Below, piece by piece: positions 10,951-23,000 of a stretch of DNA of 64,000 nucleotides (positions are counted from its first letter, which is position 1; each line of letters starts with the position of its first letter). Origin of the DNA: Gracilaria gracilis (Eukaryota; Rhodophyta; Florideophyceae; Gracilariales; Gracilariaceae). The stretch covers positions 62,001 to 126,000 of the forward strand of contig JARGSG010000093.1 in assembly GCA_030374805.1 (NCBI GenBank), written 5' to 3'. The notes under the pieces were generated by a model. It made no database searches. It had not been told where the DNA came from and saw only the letters and a list, made by a program, of their open reading frames with translations. The translations under genes were made by a program, and so were the position numbers.

Positions 10951-13900
10951 CCTCATTTTCCTTGTTAAAAGGGCCTATTGGTGGCCGAAGCACACCAGTC
11001 GTCATTTACATGCGTGAACGTTTTTTAATAATTTCTATTATTTTTAATCAGTTTGACTCCAGTCAAGATGGATTTCTTGCCTTGCTGGCACTATAGGAAA
11101 GATCTTTTCTTTGCTGATTGACTTGGGCCTTCTACCTTCGGTAGCGCGCGTTCCCTGTGTCGGACACAGTGTGTCCAACGCAAGCTGTTGCCTGGGGGTG
11201 GGAAGATGGGAAGACAGAAACTCCTGAGACAGCTTGGCATCTCTTCGGAACGCGGCAAAGGCTTGGCGCGCCCCTCCTGGATGCGGTTGGTTGCCCGCGA
11301 GCGTTCGCGGTGACGGCCACTGGCGCCAAGATCAGGAAGGGCACTTGAACCGAGGAGAGAATCCTTTCTCTGCGTTCCTCGAAATCCGATAATGTCGACC
11401 GCCGGTTGGAGCTGTTACTAGTTTGATAAGATAATAGTGGCTGACATTTGTGCTTCTTTTACCAGCGTCACGCATCCTTCTTTTTGCTGACATAGTACGA
11501 GTGATTTGTGTTTAACTCTTAGATTTAAGACACGTCCTTTGATTTCCGGTTCATGAGTTCTCTTGGGTCCTGGGATGGCAAAGGAAATTGCGATCGAGTG
11601 GGAGTTCCCAATTCTTTTTCAATCATCTCTGGAAATTAGATATTTTTGCGAGAACTTTGATCGATTAGAAACTCTGTACTGTGCTCCACCGCTGACTCGG
11701 TCTGAAGATCAATTCACCAAGAATGAAGATTCTGGCTCTGGTTTCGGGTTCATCCACTCTCTCTGAAATAATCAGTTGTTCTGCTCTAATCAATATCCTC
11801 GGTAGCATGTTAATGCACAAGATTGTACTACAAGTATTGAGTGTAGTAAATGGAAACAGTCCTAGACCAGGAGAGACTTATTGTTAATGTGCCTTTGGTA
11901 TACCAATAAGAAATGTCCATACGTGTTGGCAGGATGATAGTCAGCCAGGGATTGCACAATTTCTGTTCAAGATATGGATGTGGTCCGGGCGCTCTTACTG
12001 TTTTGCAATACACTGGAAAAACTCCAGCTCGTTATGCCAGATGTATTACGAATCTACGAAGGTACGAGAGTACACACAAGTAAGATTCGTAGTACAGGCT
12101 CCAAATGGAACGCACTAAGGTCCCATGTTTTGATGTGAACACAAAGCACTTCGGACTGAAGGTTAACATGGAATTGCTCGCCGGATAGGAGAAGCAAGTA
12201 CTACATGGAAGCCCCGATATAGGCAATCTAATAAGCCTATCAAATAAAAGCAAGGCTGTCCTGCGAGGCAGAGCGGGATTCCAAGTTTTGTTGTCATGAT
12301 TGATATTGCAATTGAACTAGTTTAATTCCTTTCGGTGGCTGGGCTAGGGAAGTATCTAGAATGACATGAACCATTGTTTCGTGGAATTGCCTGAATACTA
12401 TCTTTGAACACGAGACATAACTAGACTGCAGTCATGACGACCTTGCCAATCCTATTAACGTTCTCCACAACAGAAGAGGATGACAATGACAAGGAGAAGG
12501 TTAACAACCCTTTTGTCGCGAGCCAATCAATTAATGAAAGAATCAGAGCGCATATTGTAGGGGGCCATTTTGCAAGCCCACCTAAAATTAGGAGACACCA
12601 AGATGTCAACTAAGAACAGGGGGCGCCCGGGTGAAGAGGGTTGCGCTTGGTAATAGAGGTGTGGTGTGAATGGAGTGTATAGCTGACAAGGCGCAACGGT
12701 GAAAGCGATCGAGCGAGCGACTTGGTCGCCGCGTGCCCCACACCGGCGATGCTTTGGCGATAAGGCGCAAGCACCGCGTGCGCGGTCCACACAGATCAGG
12801 TGCGCAGCGGCACGCGCGCACACGTGAGAGAACGTGACGGCACCAGTGTGTCACAGTCACGCCGTGCACGTGCATGCGGTCTCGCGCTAGTGCCATACGC
12901 CGAACGCCATTGAACACTCGCGCCCCACCTCACAAAAACAAAAAGATGGCACCGTGTGTTCGTGTGCAACCCACACTGGAGGGCCCTTGGCTGGGCGCCC
13001 ACGTCAGAATTGCCAATGAACCCGGCCAGCCGCTCTCACACGCATTTAATCGCGGAGCCCCAGTCCGACAGGTAGAGAATCTTTAGAGCGGCATGCCGCG
13101 ACACTACCGGAAAGACATATGCGCAGTCGCTTTTACCATCCAGTAGCGCAAGCGATCGATTACAAAGCTCGTTGCACGAGTGCCCTTTGTACGTACAGTA
13201 GCCGCCGGGGCTACTGTGTATAGGTAGTACACTCGTGTCTTCCCCTCGCTTAAAGGCATCTGCTTCCAGCCACCCTTTCAAGAGCTCGTGATCCATTGAT
13301 CACACATCCAAAACGAATCCAAACAAAGCCTTGAACCAAACATCCTGCGAGGCTGACGTTTAAACCAATCTGATTCCATCCCAGTGACCCTACTGCAAAT
13401 GGTTTGTTCTACCCGTACCTTCGCTATCCGAGACAAAGTCCTACGATGGTGTTAAGAAATAGAGATCCTTTTCCATAAGGGCGAACATATACCCAAAGCT
13501 CACGCATTTAGTTTAACCAGTAGCGAATATACGCAACCATTCTTTGCAACCAGCTGGCAATACGATGACCGTTCGGGCATGGAATCCGATACTCGTTGAG
13601 AATCGCGTGATTGGGAGCAACGCAACTTTCGACTCATGACTTTTCCATGAACCGCTAGTGCGTCTAATCCTGGTGAGCCAGAATTGAAATACATCATAGC
13701 CTTGGCTGTTCAATCGATCATGTCATGCAATCCTTTTCTAGGTTGCCAAACTGCCCCCTTTGTGGCGATTTTGACCAAGAGCCATTAGCAAGCACGATTT
13801 CTGATCTCCTTCTAACCCCACGGAAAGCTCGATTGACAACATTCTTCCTTGTTATAAATCACCTCGAAAAGAGCAGCGTTGTTCTGATTCATTGACATCC

Positions 13901-14593
13901 TACGTTGCATGCAATTCAAGTTTCCTTTTTTGGCAGGTTTGGAAGAACACGAGATTGAGAAGTACAGAATTGTGGTGCTAAATCGCAGAGTTATTCACAG
14001 AATGGTGTATGTTGGTTCGTTGACATTGTCCTAGAAGCATTCCTCCTCGGTCACATGGTTTGAGCACATACTGGAAAGGGTTCCCACGAAAACGATACAT
14101 GTACATAGTTGTTGCGGATTTGCATGTCAACTCGATATTAATCTTATTGTTGTCCAATCGTCGTCGATGTTTTTTTAAGGGGTTCGTCGCCCACAAATCG
14201 TGGGTAGGATTAAATATGATGAGTCAGGGGTTCGAAGCGACATGATCTACATGTTGGCAAAGAATATGTGGGCGATAACACGTGGTGGAAATTAAGCTCA
14301 TAAATATGAAGTCTCCATCTTCACGGGACATACCAAGGACTCTGAAGTTGCACTTTCACTTGGGCGAAGTTAAAACTGCAAGCTACACTGTTAACCAGGT
14401 CTTAGAACACTGCTTGAGCAACGTTGCCATATAGTGGATTTCTTAGACATGAATATAGAAATAGTTCAGCAGGCTCAAATCGTCCCGAACTTGTTATGAA
14501 GGTGATCTTTGTGGATTGGGTTCTCCTCTGGCAGTGGGATCGTTAGGATCGTTTGCTAGAGATGATGCTCGTACCCAAGCAGTTATAGGTAAG

Positions 14594-14635
14594 GTAGAAA
14601 TGTACCTTGCCTATGTAGAAATGTACCTTGCCTAT
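14594..14635. repeat. Exact 21-bp tandem duplication
   Basis: Two identical 21-bp units starting GTAGAAATGTACC lie head to tail (14594-14614, 14615-14635). This looks like a recent local duplication in non-coding DNA. Confidence 0.8.
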
Positions 14636-15232
14636 GATTCCTCCGGCTAGCATCCATACTTGGTTACGGATCATGACTGATATGTGAACCGCGTGATAGG
14701 CCTCTCGAAGTCCACAAGCAAGCACTTTGCTTCTGGGGCAAAGCTAGAATTCTGAAACAAAAGTGTAATCAAGTTGATATGCTCAGTCGCGAGTGGAGAG
14801 TTTCTTGTAGACATTGGTGCAGGGTTAGTTGATGAGATGGTGCAGCAGGTACATTTATATTGAAAGTGGCGCCTTGAGGAAAGGGAAGGTGCTGTAGTTA
14901 TGATGTTTGAAATTGTGCCATCATCTCTGAAGTCAGCTGGCACAAAATGGCATTATGATTGAATGCAAAGAGGCAAACAGCTAGAGACGGTATGAGGGGT
15001 ATCATTTTTCGTAGACGTAGACAGGGTGCGTATGTAAATTATTAAGGTGAAAGACAAATGAGCAAAGTGGCTGGCGGCAAAAGACAAGAGAAAGAGAAAG
15101 AAAGCGGAAAAGAAATGCGGAAGATGAAAGGACACTCTTTTAACGTTATGGTTGTGCTACAACAGGAGGAACGGCACTCTACATGTACAAGTACAATGGC
15201 ACAAACCAAGGGTATACAGCAGGCTGGCTGAA

Positions 15233-15733
15233 TCAGCGACGATGTGTGGGACGAAGGGATTGGTCGAGGGCACGAAGCGTGGCCTCAGACATTGCTTTCG
15301 ACGAGATGAGCTGTGCATGCAACTCGAGTGCACTTCGTTTCTGAAGCTCAAGTAGATCGGTAGCGGCGGTGAGAATTGAGGTGGAGGCGATTTGAGAGGC
15401 GTTCTTTTCGAGAAGCGCGCGGTTGAGATCGGATTTGGCGCAAGCGTTCTTAAAGTCTTCGTACTCCTTGGGGTTGAAGGAGGATTTAAGGCGCGGAAGA
15501 GCTTGAGGAGGGGCAGCTTGACCTGTTTCCTTCATGACTGGCGGCGGAACGTATGTCGGCGACGGACGGAGGGGGGTGGCGGGAATCGGGGAGCGGGGAG
15601 TGTGTTTTGCGGAGGGGCGCTTTTCGGGGCGCGTTTTGAGGGAAGGAAATGCGCGTGGCAGCGACGCCGCGCAGCTGCTGGCGTTGGAAGGTAAACGGCG
15701 TGCGAGTTGGCGAAGATGGAGTGCGTTCCACAA
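15233..15733 (-). CDS. Hypothetical protein with organelle-type N-terminus
   Basis: A 166-residue reading frame. The first 60 residues are rich in Arg, Ser and Pro and poor in acidic residues (MWNALHLRQLARRLPS...), like a mitochondrial or plastid presequence. From about residue 85 the protein is an acidic/Ala/Leu-rich helix (FNPKEYEDFKNACAKSDLNR..., LLELQKRSALELHAQL) that could form a coiled coil. GC is high in the 5' half and lower in the 3' half, as in other genes of this window. I do not recognise the family. An internal Met near residue 67 is a possible alternative start. Palindromes at 15916-15959 lie about 180 bp upstream. Confidence 0.55.
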   Translation of the reverse strand: MWNALHLRQLARRLPSNASSCAASLPRAFPSLKTRPEKRPSAKHTPRSPIPATPLRPSPTYVPPPVMKETGQAAPPQALPRLKSSFNPKEYEDFKNACAKSDLNRALLEKNASQIASTSILTAATDLLELQKRSALELHAQLISSKAMSEATLRALDQSLRPTHRR

Positions 15734-15915
15734 GGGGGGCGCGGCTGGAACGCGTAGCGCGATGGTGCGCTCTGCGCGGAAACGTGGCGCACAGTGTCAG
15801 GTGCGGTTCTGCGCAAACTTGTGCTTGTTGCAGCCTGCAGCACAGCGGCGCGCGGGCGCGGAGAAATCAACGAATTTTTTATATTTTGCGATGGGTTTGG
15901 CCAAACCAATCTACA

Positions 15916-15959
15916 CTACGTGTACACGTACACGTAGTTGACTGACAGCCGTCTGTCAG
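15916..15959. promoter_or_regulatory. Two adjacent perfect palindromes upstream of 15733
   Basis: CTACGTGTAC and GTACACGTAG (15916-15925, 15928-15937) are separated by AC and contain ACGT cores. Next to them CTGACAG and CTGTCAG (15942-15948, 15953-15959) flank CCGT. They sit between the start of the minus-strand gene at 15733 and a GCN-repeat region, a plausible promoter position. ACGT cores are typical bZIP sites; the regulatory role is inference. Confidence 0.4.
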
Positions 15960-15970
15960 CAGGCTTTGTG

Positions 15971-16324
15971 TCATGCCACGCCGCGCCGTGCCGCTCTCCT
16001 GACCACGACGGCTGCTGCTGCGGCTGCTGCTGCGGCTGCTGCTGCGGCTGCTGCTGCGGCTTCGTTCGTTGCTCGTTGCGCTAGGCTGGCATGGATAGCG
16101 GAGGCGGATGCAGCCGCTGCGGCCTTGGCGGGTGAGCGATGCTCCACCGCCACAATAACTTTCACATTTTGTGCTGACGTGCTCTGTAAAGCTTGTTGAT
16201 ACCGCTTCCGATTTTTGTCCACGTCAAAACAACCGTTTGCGCATTTTTTACGCACTTGCCGTCCCTCTTCAAGCCCTCCAACATGTGCTGCTTCATAACT
16301 GTCACTAATCTCGGCTAGCACCAC
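15971..16324 (-). CDS. Possible 117-residue protein with poly-Ala tail
   Basis: The minus frame starts at 16324 (MVLAEISDSYEAAHVGG), has a charged centre (KKCANGCFDVDKNRKRYQQ) and ends in a long alanine run encoded by the GCN repeat. There is no recognisable family. The plus strand is also open across the repeat, so this may be a chance frame over a microsatellite. Confidence 0.22.
   Translation of the reverse strand: MVLAEISDSYEAAHVGGLEEGRQVRKKCANGCFDVDKNRKRYQQALQSTSAQNVKVIVAVEHRSPAKAAAAASASAIHASLAQRATNEAAAAAAAAAAAAAAAAAVVVRRAARRGVA
16008..16060. repeat. GCTGCTGCTGCG 12-mer repeat
   Basis: About four tandem copies of GCTGCTGCTGCG. On the minus strand it encodes polyalanine in the possible protein at 15971-16324. 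Confidence 0.8.
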
Positions 16325-18600
16325 AAAGCTTTACTTCCTCCCACTTCATATTCTCTTGTCTCATGGAACAAGCTTACGATCTACCATCTAGTTAAACGCC
16401 TCCTCTACCTATATGTATGTATATATATATGTATATATATACCAAGTCGCTACCACCCACACTATTCATATCTATTTGCCCTAGTCTGCAAACGTTGTTG
16501 TGTTGCAATTCGAGCCCTGACATTAATTGCTTTCACACTTGCACACCTCTAAATCGACATCAAACAATTCTCGCGTCGCTCACCACAGAGAGCTATATTC
16601 AGAACCGAAGCCTGTCACTATATATGTCAGGTTGAGACCAATGCACATGTCCGATCCTCCGCTTTGCATGGTGCAGCGCAATCTTTTGTTGTCTAGCTAG
16701 AGTGCTAATCTAGTCAGTCCAGCAGTTGGCCTCCTCACGGTGAGTCCTCTCCCTCGTCACCTCCGATCGTCGGTAGCCGCTCTTGCAAAAGTCTTCGAGA
16801 TTATTCCAAAAATTTCACTTCACTTCATCTATCACGTGTGCCATAATTTGACACAGTCGCTTTGTTCAACAACATGTCGCTGAGAAATGACCACATAACA
16901 ATTTAAGAGCACCGCACAAACGGTACGAACGTTGAAGCATTTCAGTCATGTAAGCAACCACTGCGTTTCAGAAAATGTCTCGCGAGTTTCTAGACGCGAC
17001 AAAGAAACGGATATGTTGTTCGAGACACAGCGGGACGAGCTCCTTGGTAATTCTTGGCCTTTATTCCGAATAAACGAGTTTTCATGAGCCTGATGACGTG
17101 AGAGTAATCATGAGATAGAGAGGAACTGAGCCGTTTACTGGTATTAAGAACTAGACGGCCTGATATCTGCACATAAACGTCTGAAGCGGTCCTTTCCTTG
17201 TCAGTTGTCTTAGGTAAAGGTAAGCATTCTCATGGTTCTGGCAAAGCAGTTTGGCAAGAGATCCCCTCTCCAATGTCATAGAACGAGAAAACGTTCTGAT
17301 TGATCAATGTGAGCTTTCTTGACCTCAAAAAATCTTCGTTGGCAGTTGCGATTCAACAAGGAGTGTCTTACGAGAGGTTTTTTTGGGTCTATCTATTAGA
17401 AATGTATCTGATGGGGGCAGATATTCCACCAACGGTTATTTCTACCGGCCGTCCGTACATGATTCAAATGCAGACATTTGAGAACCCTATTTTGTAGAGA
17501 CTATAGTTATGTATGTTCTCCAGAATGAACCGAGTGTTTGTTTAGGCCGTTTATCTCAGAAGAGCTCGGTGGGAGAACGTAAAGAAGAAGGTAGAGGGTA
17601 TATGAAAACTATTGATGTTAGGTGGAAACAGTGACAACCTCAGATGACCAATAGTTGAGGTCGAAATGATGTTCATTCTAAATTTGAACAAGATGTGTTG
17701 GCGTGGTGTCGCCAATTGATGGAGCAAAGAATGAATTACGAAGGGAAACATACTGTTCTCTTTTTCATTAAAGATTTCACGAACGCGGGTTTTTGCTGAG
17801 AGGAAAGACGATTTTTTGTGTTTGCTTTGTTAGGCTCTAGTTTCTGCTCGGAATGAATCAATGATGTCATTGTGAGCGAAACGCATTAGGTTATGTTATG
17901 AACTGTGTGCAGAGAATTTGGTTTGCTATTTGTTGCCTACATCGAAGCAATTGGTTAGGAAATGGGGTGGGTTTCTAGAGGTGTGCAGAATTGATGACCA
18001 TCATCTACGTGACGAAAACACGGTTGACATGTGGTGTGGATCGCACTCGTTGGCAGGACACGTGACGATATTGGTGGAATTATTGTACGTAACTTACTAA
18101 TGCATCGGTATAGATTGACGTAGTGTACCACTCAACGAATGAGTTTGCAGCAACACGGGCAGCATGAAGGACGAGAAGAATGGGTTGATTTTTGGGCAAG
18201 GCATTACGTTTACATCATGGGCGACTTGACGATGCAAAGGAGTTTGGTAGATGCTTGTAGAAAGACGCTATTCATACGAGCAGTAGCGTTTTACGGTTGT
18301 GAGCAGCGCTAAAATACGGGCAAACATACAGTAAGTAATATTGTTTGACGCGGGCTCACGTTAAGATGGAGTTTGTGTGAGTGTTTTTCTTTTTTCTTTG
18401 AGTGGTACACAAAGAGCGAGTGAACGATTTAAAATAAGGTGAAAAACTGTGGCGAATGTAAATGGGAGCGAAAGTGTGCAACTGCGGGCAGTTGCGCGGC
18501 GCTGACCGAGCGCGCTTGATGAATGGACAGCAAGCCGGAACAGACCGGTGTGCATGAAGCATGCGGTGGCTCACATTTGCCGTGCGCTATGAAAGACGCG
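16325..18600. other. Intergenic region, no gene seen
   Basis: Apart from a TA/TATG microsatellite at about 16411-16443, nothing recognisable was found. Short open frames here have no family features and no biased composition. Confidence 0.45.
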
Positions 18601-18646
18601 GCTGGGGCACATGTGGACCGAGGGGGGGAGGGGGGCGGGGGGTACG

Positions 18647-18714
18647 TCACCTACCTACCGTAGGTGAGCAACGCGCGCACCGGTGCTCACGTGACGCTGA
18701 TGTGAATCACGTGA
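18647..18714. promoter_or_regulatory. Inverted repeat plus two TCACGTGA sites
   Basis: TCACCTAC (18647-18654) and GTAGGTGA (18660-18667) form an 8-bp inverted repeat. TCACGTGA follows at 18687-18694 and again at 18707-18714, exactly 20 bp apart (about two helical turns). CACGTG is the classic bHLH/bZIP core. The cluster marks the edge of the GC-rich island leading to the PHD gene at 20015, but lies 1.3 kb from its start. Confidence 0.4.
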
Positions 18715-19740
18715 ACAGCGCAAGTAGTTGATCTGCTACAACCACTAATGCGCGCGGGAGCTTTTTCCTCATATCTTACACGACGGCCGGCACTTGCGCC
18801 CACGCGCACCACCTGTTCGACAGCGCTGGCAAGCGTGTAATTGAACAAAAGTTTTATAAACTTTTGCGTGCGCCTCTGGGTAAGGAAACACGCGAACGGA
18901 GGCTCCTTTTGAAGTGCCCTCGGGGGCGGTCTGTACCCTTTTCCAAACGCACCGAAAGCAGCAAAGCAGAAGGCAGTTGTTGAATCACGGCCGGCTGATT
19001 GCACGCGCTTGGTGAGCAGAGCGTGTGCGTAACGGCGCGCACGGCGCGCTTCTCAAGCGCGCCAAACGCGGTGCACAAGTGACGGCGCCCGCCACGCATA
19101 TGCGCGCACGTTTGAAAGCGCGCCCCGACCCGGCGTGACGCGCACCGGCGCTCGCGCGCGCGCGGCACGCGGCACGCGGCACGCGGCAGCGCGCCTCGGC
19201 AGCGGTGGCGCGCGCGCGCCTTAGTTGGCGGGGCGCGGCGCGCGGCCCGCTCGCCAGCGGCGCGCGCGCCGCGGCGTGGCCCTTGGGCTGTACCTTGCCG
19301 ATTTTGCGCTGTTTGGGCGGCGCGCTGCAAATGCACGCGGGCAACAGGGCGGCGCGTGTTTTGGCGGCGCGGCGAGCGCCCGAGCGCGCGCGCCGCGCGC
19401 TCGGCGCGGCGGGTCCCCCCTTTCCGTTTGCGCACATGTGCTCGCGCGCATGTGCAGCGCGTCTGCAACCGCGTCGGCATGCACGCAGACACACTCGCAC
19501 ACTCTCACACGCACTCCCCTCACTCACTCCCTCGCGCACTCCCCTCCGCGCCTCTGCGTCCCACTGCCGCCACCGCCATCGCCCACTCCCCCACCCCCTT
19601 CCCCGTCCGCCTCCCGGTCGCCGTGTGCCCGAGTCTTCCAAGACTGCTGCCCCCCCCCCCTCCAACTCCCCCCTCGTGGCCGCGCACTGCCGCCGGTGGC
19701 ACCGCCTCAACTCGCCACGCTGTCAACACAGTGTACTTGT

Positions 19741-19756
19741 ATGCGCCCGCCGTTCC

Positions 19757-19796
<40 letters not shown>

Positions 19797-19885
19797 ACCG
19801 CCATCGCCGCCGTCGCCGTCGCCGTCGCCACCGCCATCGCCGCCGTCGCCGCCGTCGCCGCCGCCACCGCCGCCACCGCCGCCCT
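19741..19885. repeat. CCGTCG/CCGCCA hexamer microsatellite
   Basis: About 145 bp of GCCGTC and GCCGCC units just upstream of the PHD-finger gene. All three plus frames are open across it (Arg/His, Pro/Ser or Ala/Val runs), so openness here is no evidence of coding. Confidence 0.85.
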
Positions 19886-20014
19886 AAGCGTCGCGACGCC
19901 CGCCTCTCCAACAAGTGCCGTCGTCGCTCCCCGCCTCGTCTCCCTGCACGCCCGCACCTGCTCCCGCCCCGCCGCGCCGCGTCGCGCCGCGCCGCCGTGC
20001 CACGCCGCCGCAAC

Positions 20015-23000
20015 ATGCCGCGAGGACGCTCCGCGCGTGCCACGCGCACCTCAAGACTGCCCCAAATCGTCGAGATGGAAGGCACGCTGCTCGAAGCGTA
20101 CAACCACATGGATGACTTGCCGCGCCTTTCGGCCGAACCCAAGAAGCGCCCACGCCACGTCACCCGCGGTTCCATCGCCGCCGAGCGCAAGGCCGCCGCC
20201 GATGCCGCCGCTGCCACCCTCACCACCTTCGCCGCCACTCCGTCGCCGCGCGTCACGCGCCGCAATCGCGCCGCCGCCTCCGCCGCGGCTGCTACCATTG
20301 CCGCCGCCGCCGACCCCAAGCGCAGGCAGCAGCGCCGTGTTGCACACCATTCCAACCTTTGTTGCCGCGTGTGTCTTCGCTCCAACTCCTCGCTCAAGAT
20401 CATTCGCTGCTCCGTGTGCAGGAAGGGCGTGCATACCTTCTGCCTCAACCCGCCCGTCATGCATCTACCACCCTTTGGATCGTGGAAGTGTTACAAGTGT
20501 GTGCGCAAGGCTGTCGCTCTCAAGAGGGAGAAGCGTACAATACTGCGCGACGCGCTTGTCTCCTACCCCACCCTTTGTACCAACTCTTTCGTCGAGAAGA
20601 TTATTCACACCGCAGCATCCGTCGACGCAGCCGCTGTCGCCCCCAAACTAATCGCACCGCTAATCACTAACGATGTTAACACTTCTCAGTCACCAACTCA
20701 CCTACTTGCTAACGGTCGCACGGGGACGCATACAACAGCCGCAGACACTCATTCTCACTCTCGTCATCTGTACAACCCATCTGACCCCATACCACACGAT
20801 CAAACCATTCGCGCCGCAATTCCCTTCACGCGCGCTCGCCGTTCTGCAGATCCACTATCTTCGTTGCCGGCTCCCGTTACCGACGCCACCGTCGTTGTGC
20901 GCGTACCAAAGGAGTTGCACCTAGACGAGATCAATCCATGTGCACCTCAACTTTCACAACCACCCGTGGCACTTTCTCCATCTTCTCAGAGCCGACCGCA
21001 ACCAAAACGTCCTTCAAAGCCCAACAGAACGATGGCACCATCGCATCAAGCACATCCCGCTCCACGTCCCATTGCGATCCATCAAACAGGCATTGCAAAG
21101 CCGCCCACGGCGCGTCGCCCACAACTTCCAACTGCTCCGAAAAAGCGCAAACTGCGCTCGAATGTGGAGAGCACTCCTGCACCTCAACCTTTGGCAAATG
21201 ATGGTTCGAACACAAAGCAAAACGACTCTTCGCGGCAATTACCAAAGCTGTCTAAGCGGCAAACAGACCAGCCCGAAACCACACTTGTTGGTTCTACAAC
21301 GGCTGGTCTTGCTGATAGAGCGCCCTCATCGTCTCCTGCACGGAGACGGTCTCACCTTGAGATGCAGCAGATCAAAGGCTCTGCGCCTTCACGTGTTTCG
21401 CGTATGGATTCAGGGACGCTTGCCACTGAGGCGCCGGGCTCCCGACATCGGTTGTCCAAGTTGCACAGGAACAGTCTACCTTTGCAGAAGCGATACAAAT
21501 ATGACGTTGCCAGATCTATGGAGATCGCTGGTCAGTCTGTAGCAACTGCGGAGAAAGCACCAGGGGCAAGCCAGTCGTGCCAGAATCAACTTAAGAGAGT
21601 GGCATCCCTTGGTGCAGCCCGCAGATCTTCTGCGATCACGGAGAGTCGAACTACAAATGATGGGTCGAATAAAACTTCCGGTACACCCGCAGCTGCGCCT
21701 TGGAATCAAACTCGTGCCCCGCAGTTGCGGCTGCATCTCCCGACTGTTGCGGAGAAGGAAGTAACTACTTCCAGGCCTCTTCTTCAAGCCTCGCATACAA
21801 GTAGGGTGACGGGAATAAATAACGAGTCGCTTACGCAGGGAAGGGGAGCAGTCTTCTCTCAGGCTACATCCATTCCGGATGCAAAGTCGGGTATGAGAGA
21901 AACAAGGGGACTTGAAACGCGACCGTTATCGACACAAGCTCCGAGATCGAAAACAGTTCTGCGCCAAAAAGCTCCGTTAAGCACTCTACCCGCAGATCAA
22001 GCACAGGCTGTGCTTCCTGGAACGGAGGCAGCAATGCGGAACCGAGGTCATGTGCAACTGGAACCGGGCCATGCCTTTGTTGGACATGACAAAGACGATG
22101 AAGACCTTTTGACTGCAACAGCTCCCCGGCCTGGCGATGGAATCAACTTGACAGGTTCTACGTCGGCTCTTCCGGCTGGCTTTGATAATGCTCGTGTAAG
22201 GAACTTACAAACTTCTTCATCTGCGTGGAAAGAGAACTCGGACAATCAAACGTTGGACCCGGAACCCATCCGCGGAACCCGGGGGGCACTGGGACGTGTG
22301 GTGGACTCGTCTGCTCTGAACGCCGGAGGTGATTTGAGGTATAAACAGGTTCGGCCGTCCACAGAAAACGCTGCGGAAGAATCCTTGTTCCCTGGGGCGG
22401 GAACTTCCACCCTTGCAAACATTCCGAACGCGAATGTGGGCGGAGCTAAGCAAAGGGGTGGATCCGGTCCATCATTTGGACCTAAAGAAGATTTCGCTGG
22501 ATCGTCAAGTCAGAGGTTTGTCTATCCGGGAGCCGTGGAAAGGCAACCACATCAAAGGTTCACAAGACCTGCCTCCGGTGATTTTATAACTCCCAGTCGA
22601 GATGGAAGGGATTGGGATGAAACGAGAAGAAATGACATTACTCTTACGGATCGTACTCTTACAGGCGTTGTACGCAAAGGTGCATTGCGCGTATCTGGAA
22701 CAAATACCAACGCTAGGGATTCTCGATTGGACTCAAACCGTAGACACTTGGAGCCGGTGATGAGAATCAGTTCCGACTCGCTCCCAGAGATTCCAGTACC
22801 GTCTTCGACTGCAGTGGGTTCTGTACGTTGTGGCAAAGCATCTCCGATGATGACGAACCCCGAAACCACATCTAAAGGAATAGGAGAGATAACTGAGTCG
22901 TCAAGGCCTGAGGTCATTTTATCAAGGTCAGTTGGAAGGAGCATCAATCCAGCTACGATTCGAAGCGCTGTGACTCAAACTGGACCAGCTGATCTTCCGC

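Larger units (their letters stand above)
10065..15232. other. Gene-poor intergenic region
   Basis: No convincing gene was seen on either strand. Content noted: three 26-bp hairpins (10515-10795), two short AT palindromes (10860-10950), a GC-rich patch at about 12600-13050 with only spurious reading frames, and an exact 21-bp tandem duplication (14594-14635). Much of the rest is of ordinary composition with many stops. A non-coding RNA cannot be excluded. Confidence 0.5.

Noticed and set aside
19205..20014. N-terminal extension of the PHD protein (270 codons)
   Set aside because: Very high GC leaves all frames open, the region crosses a hexamer microsatellite and no domain is visible. The ATG at 20015 is preferred.
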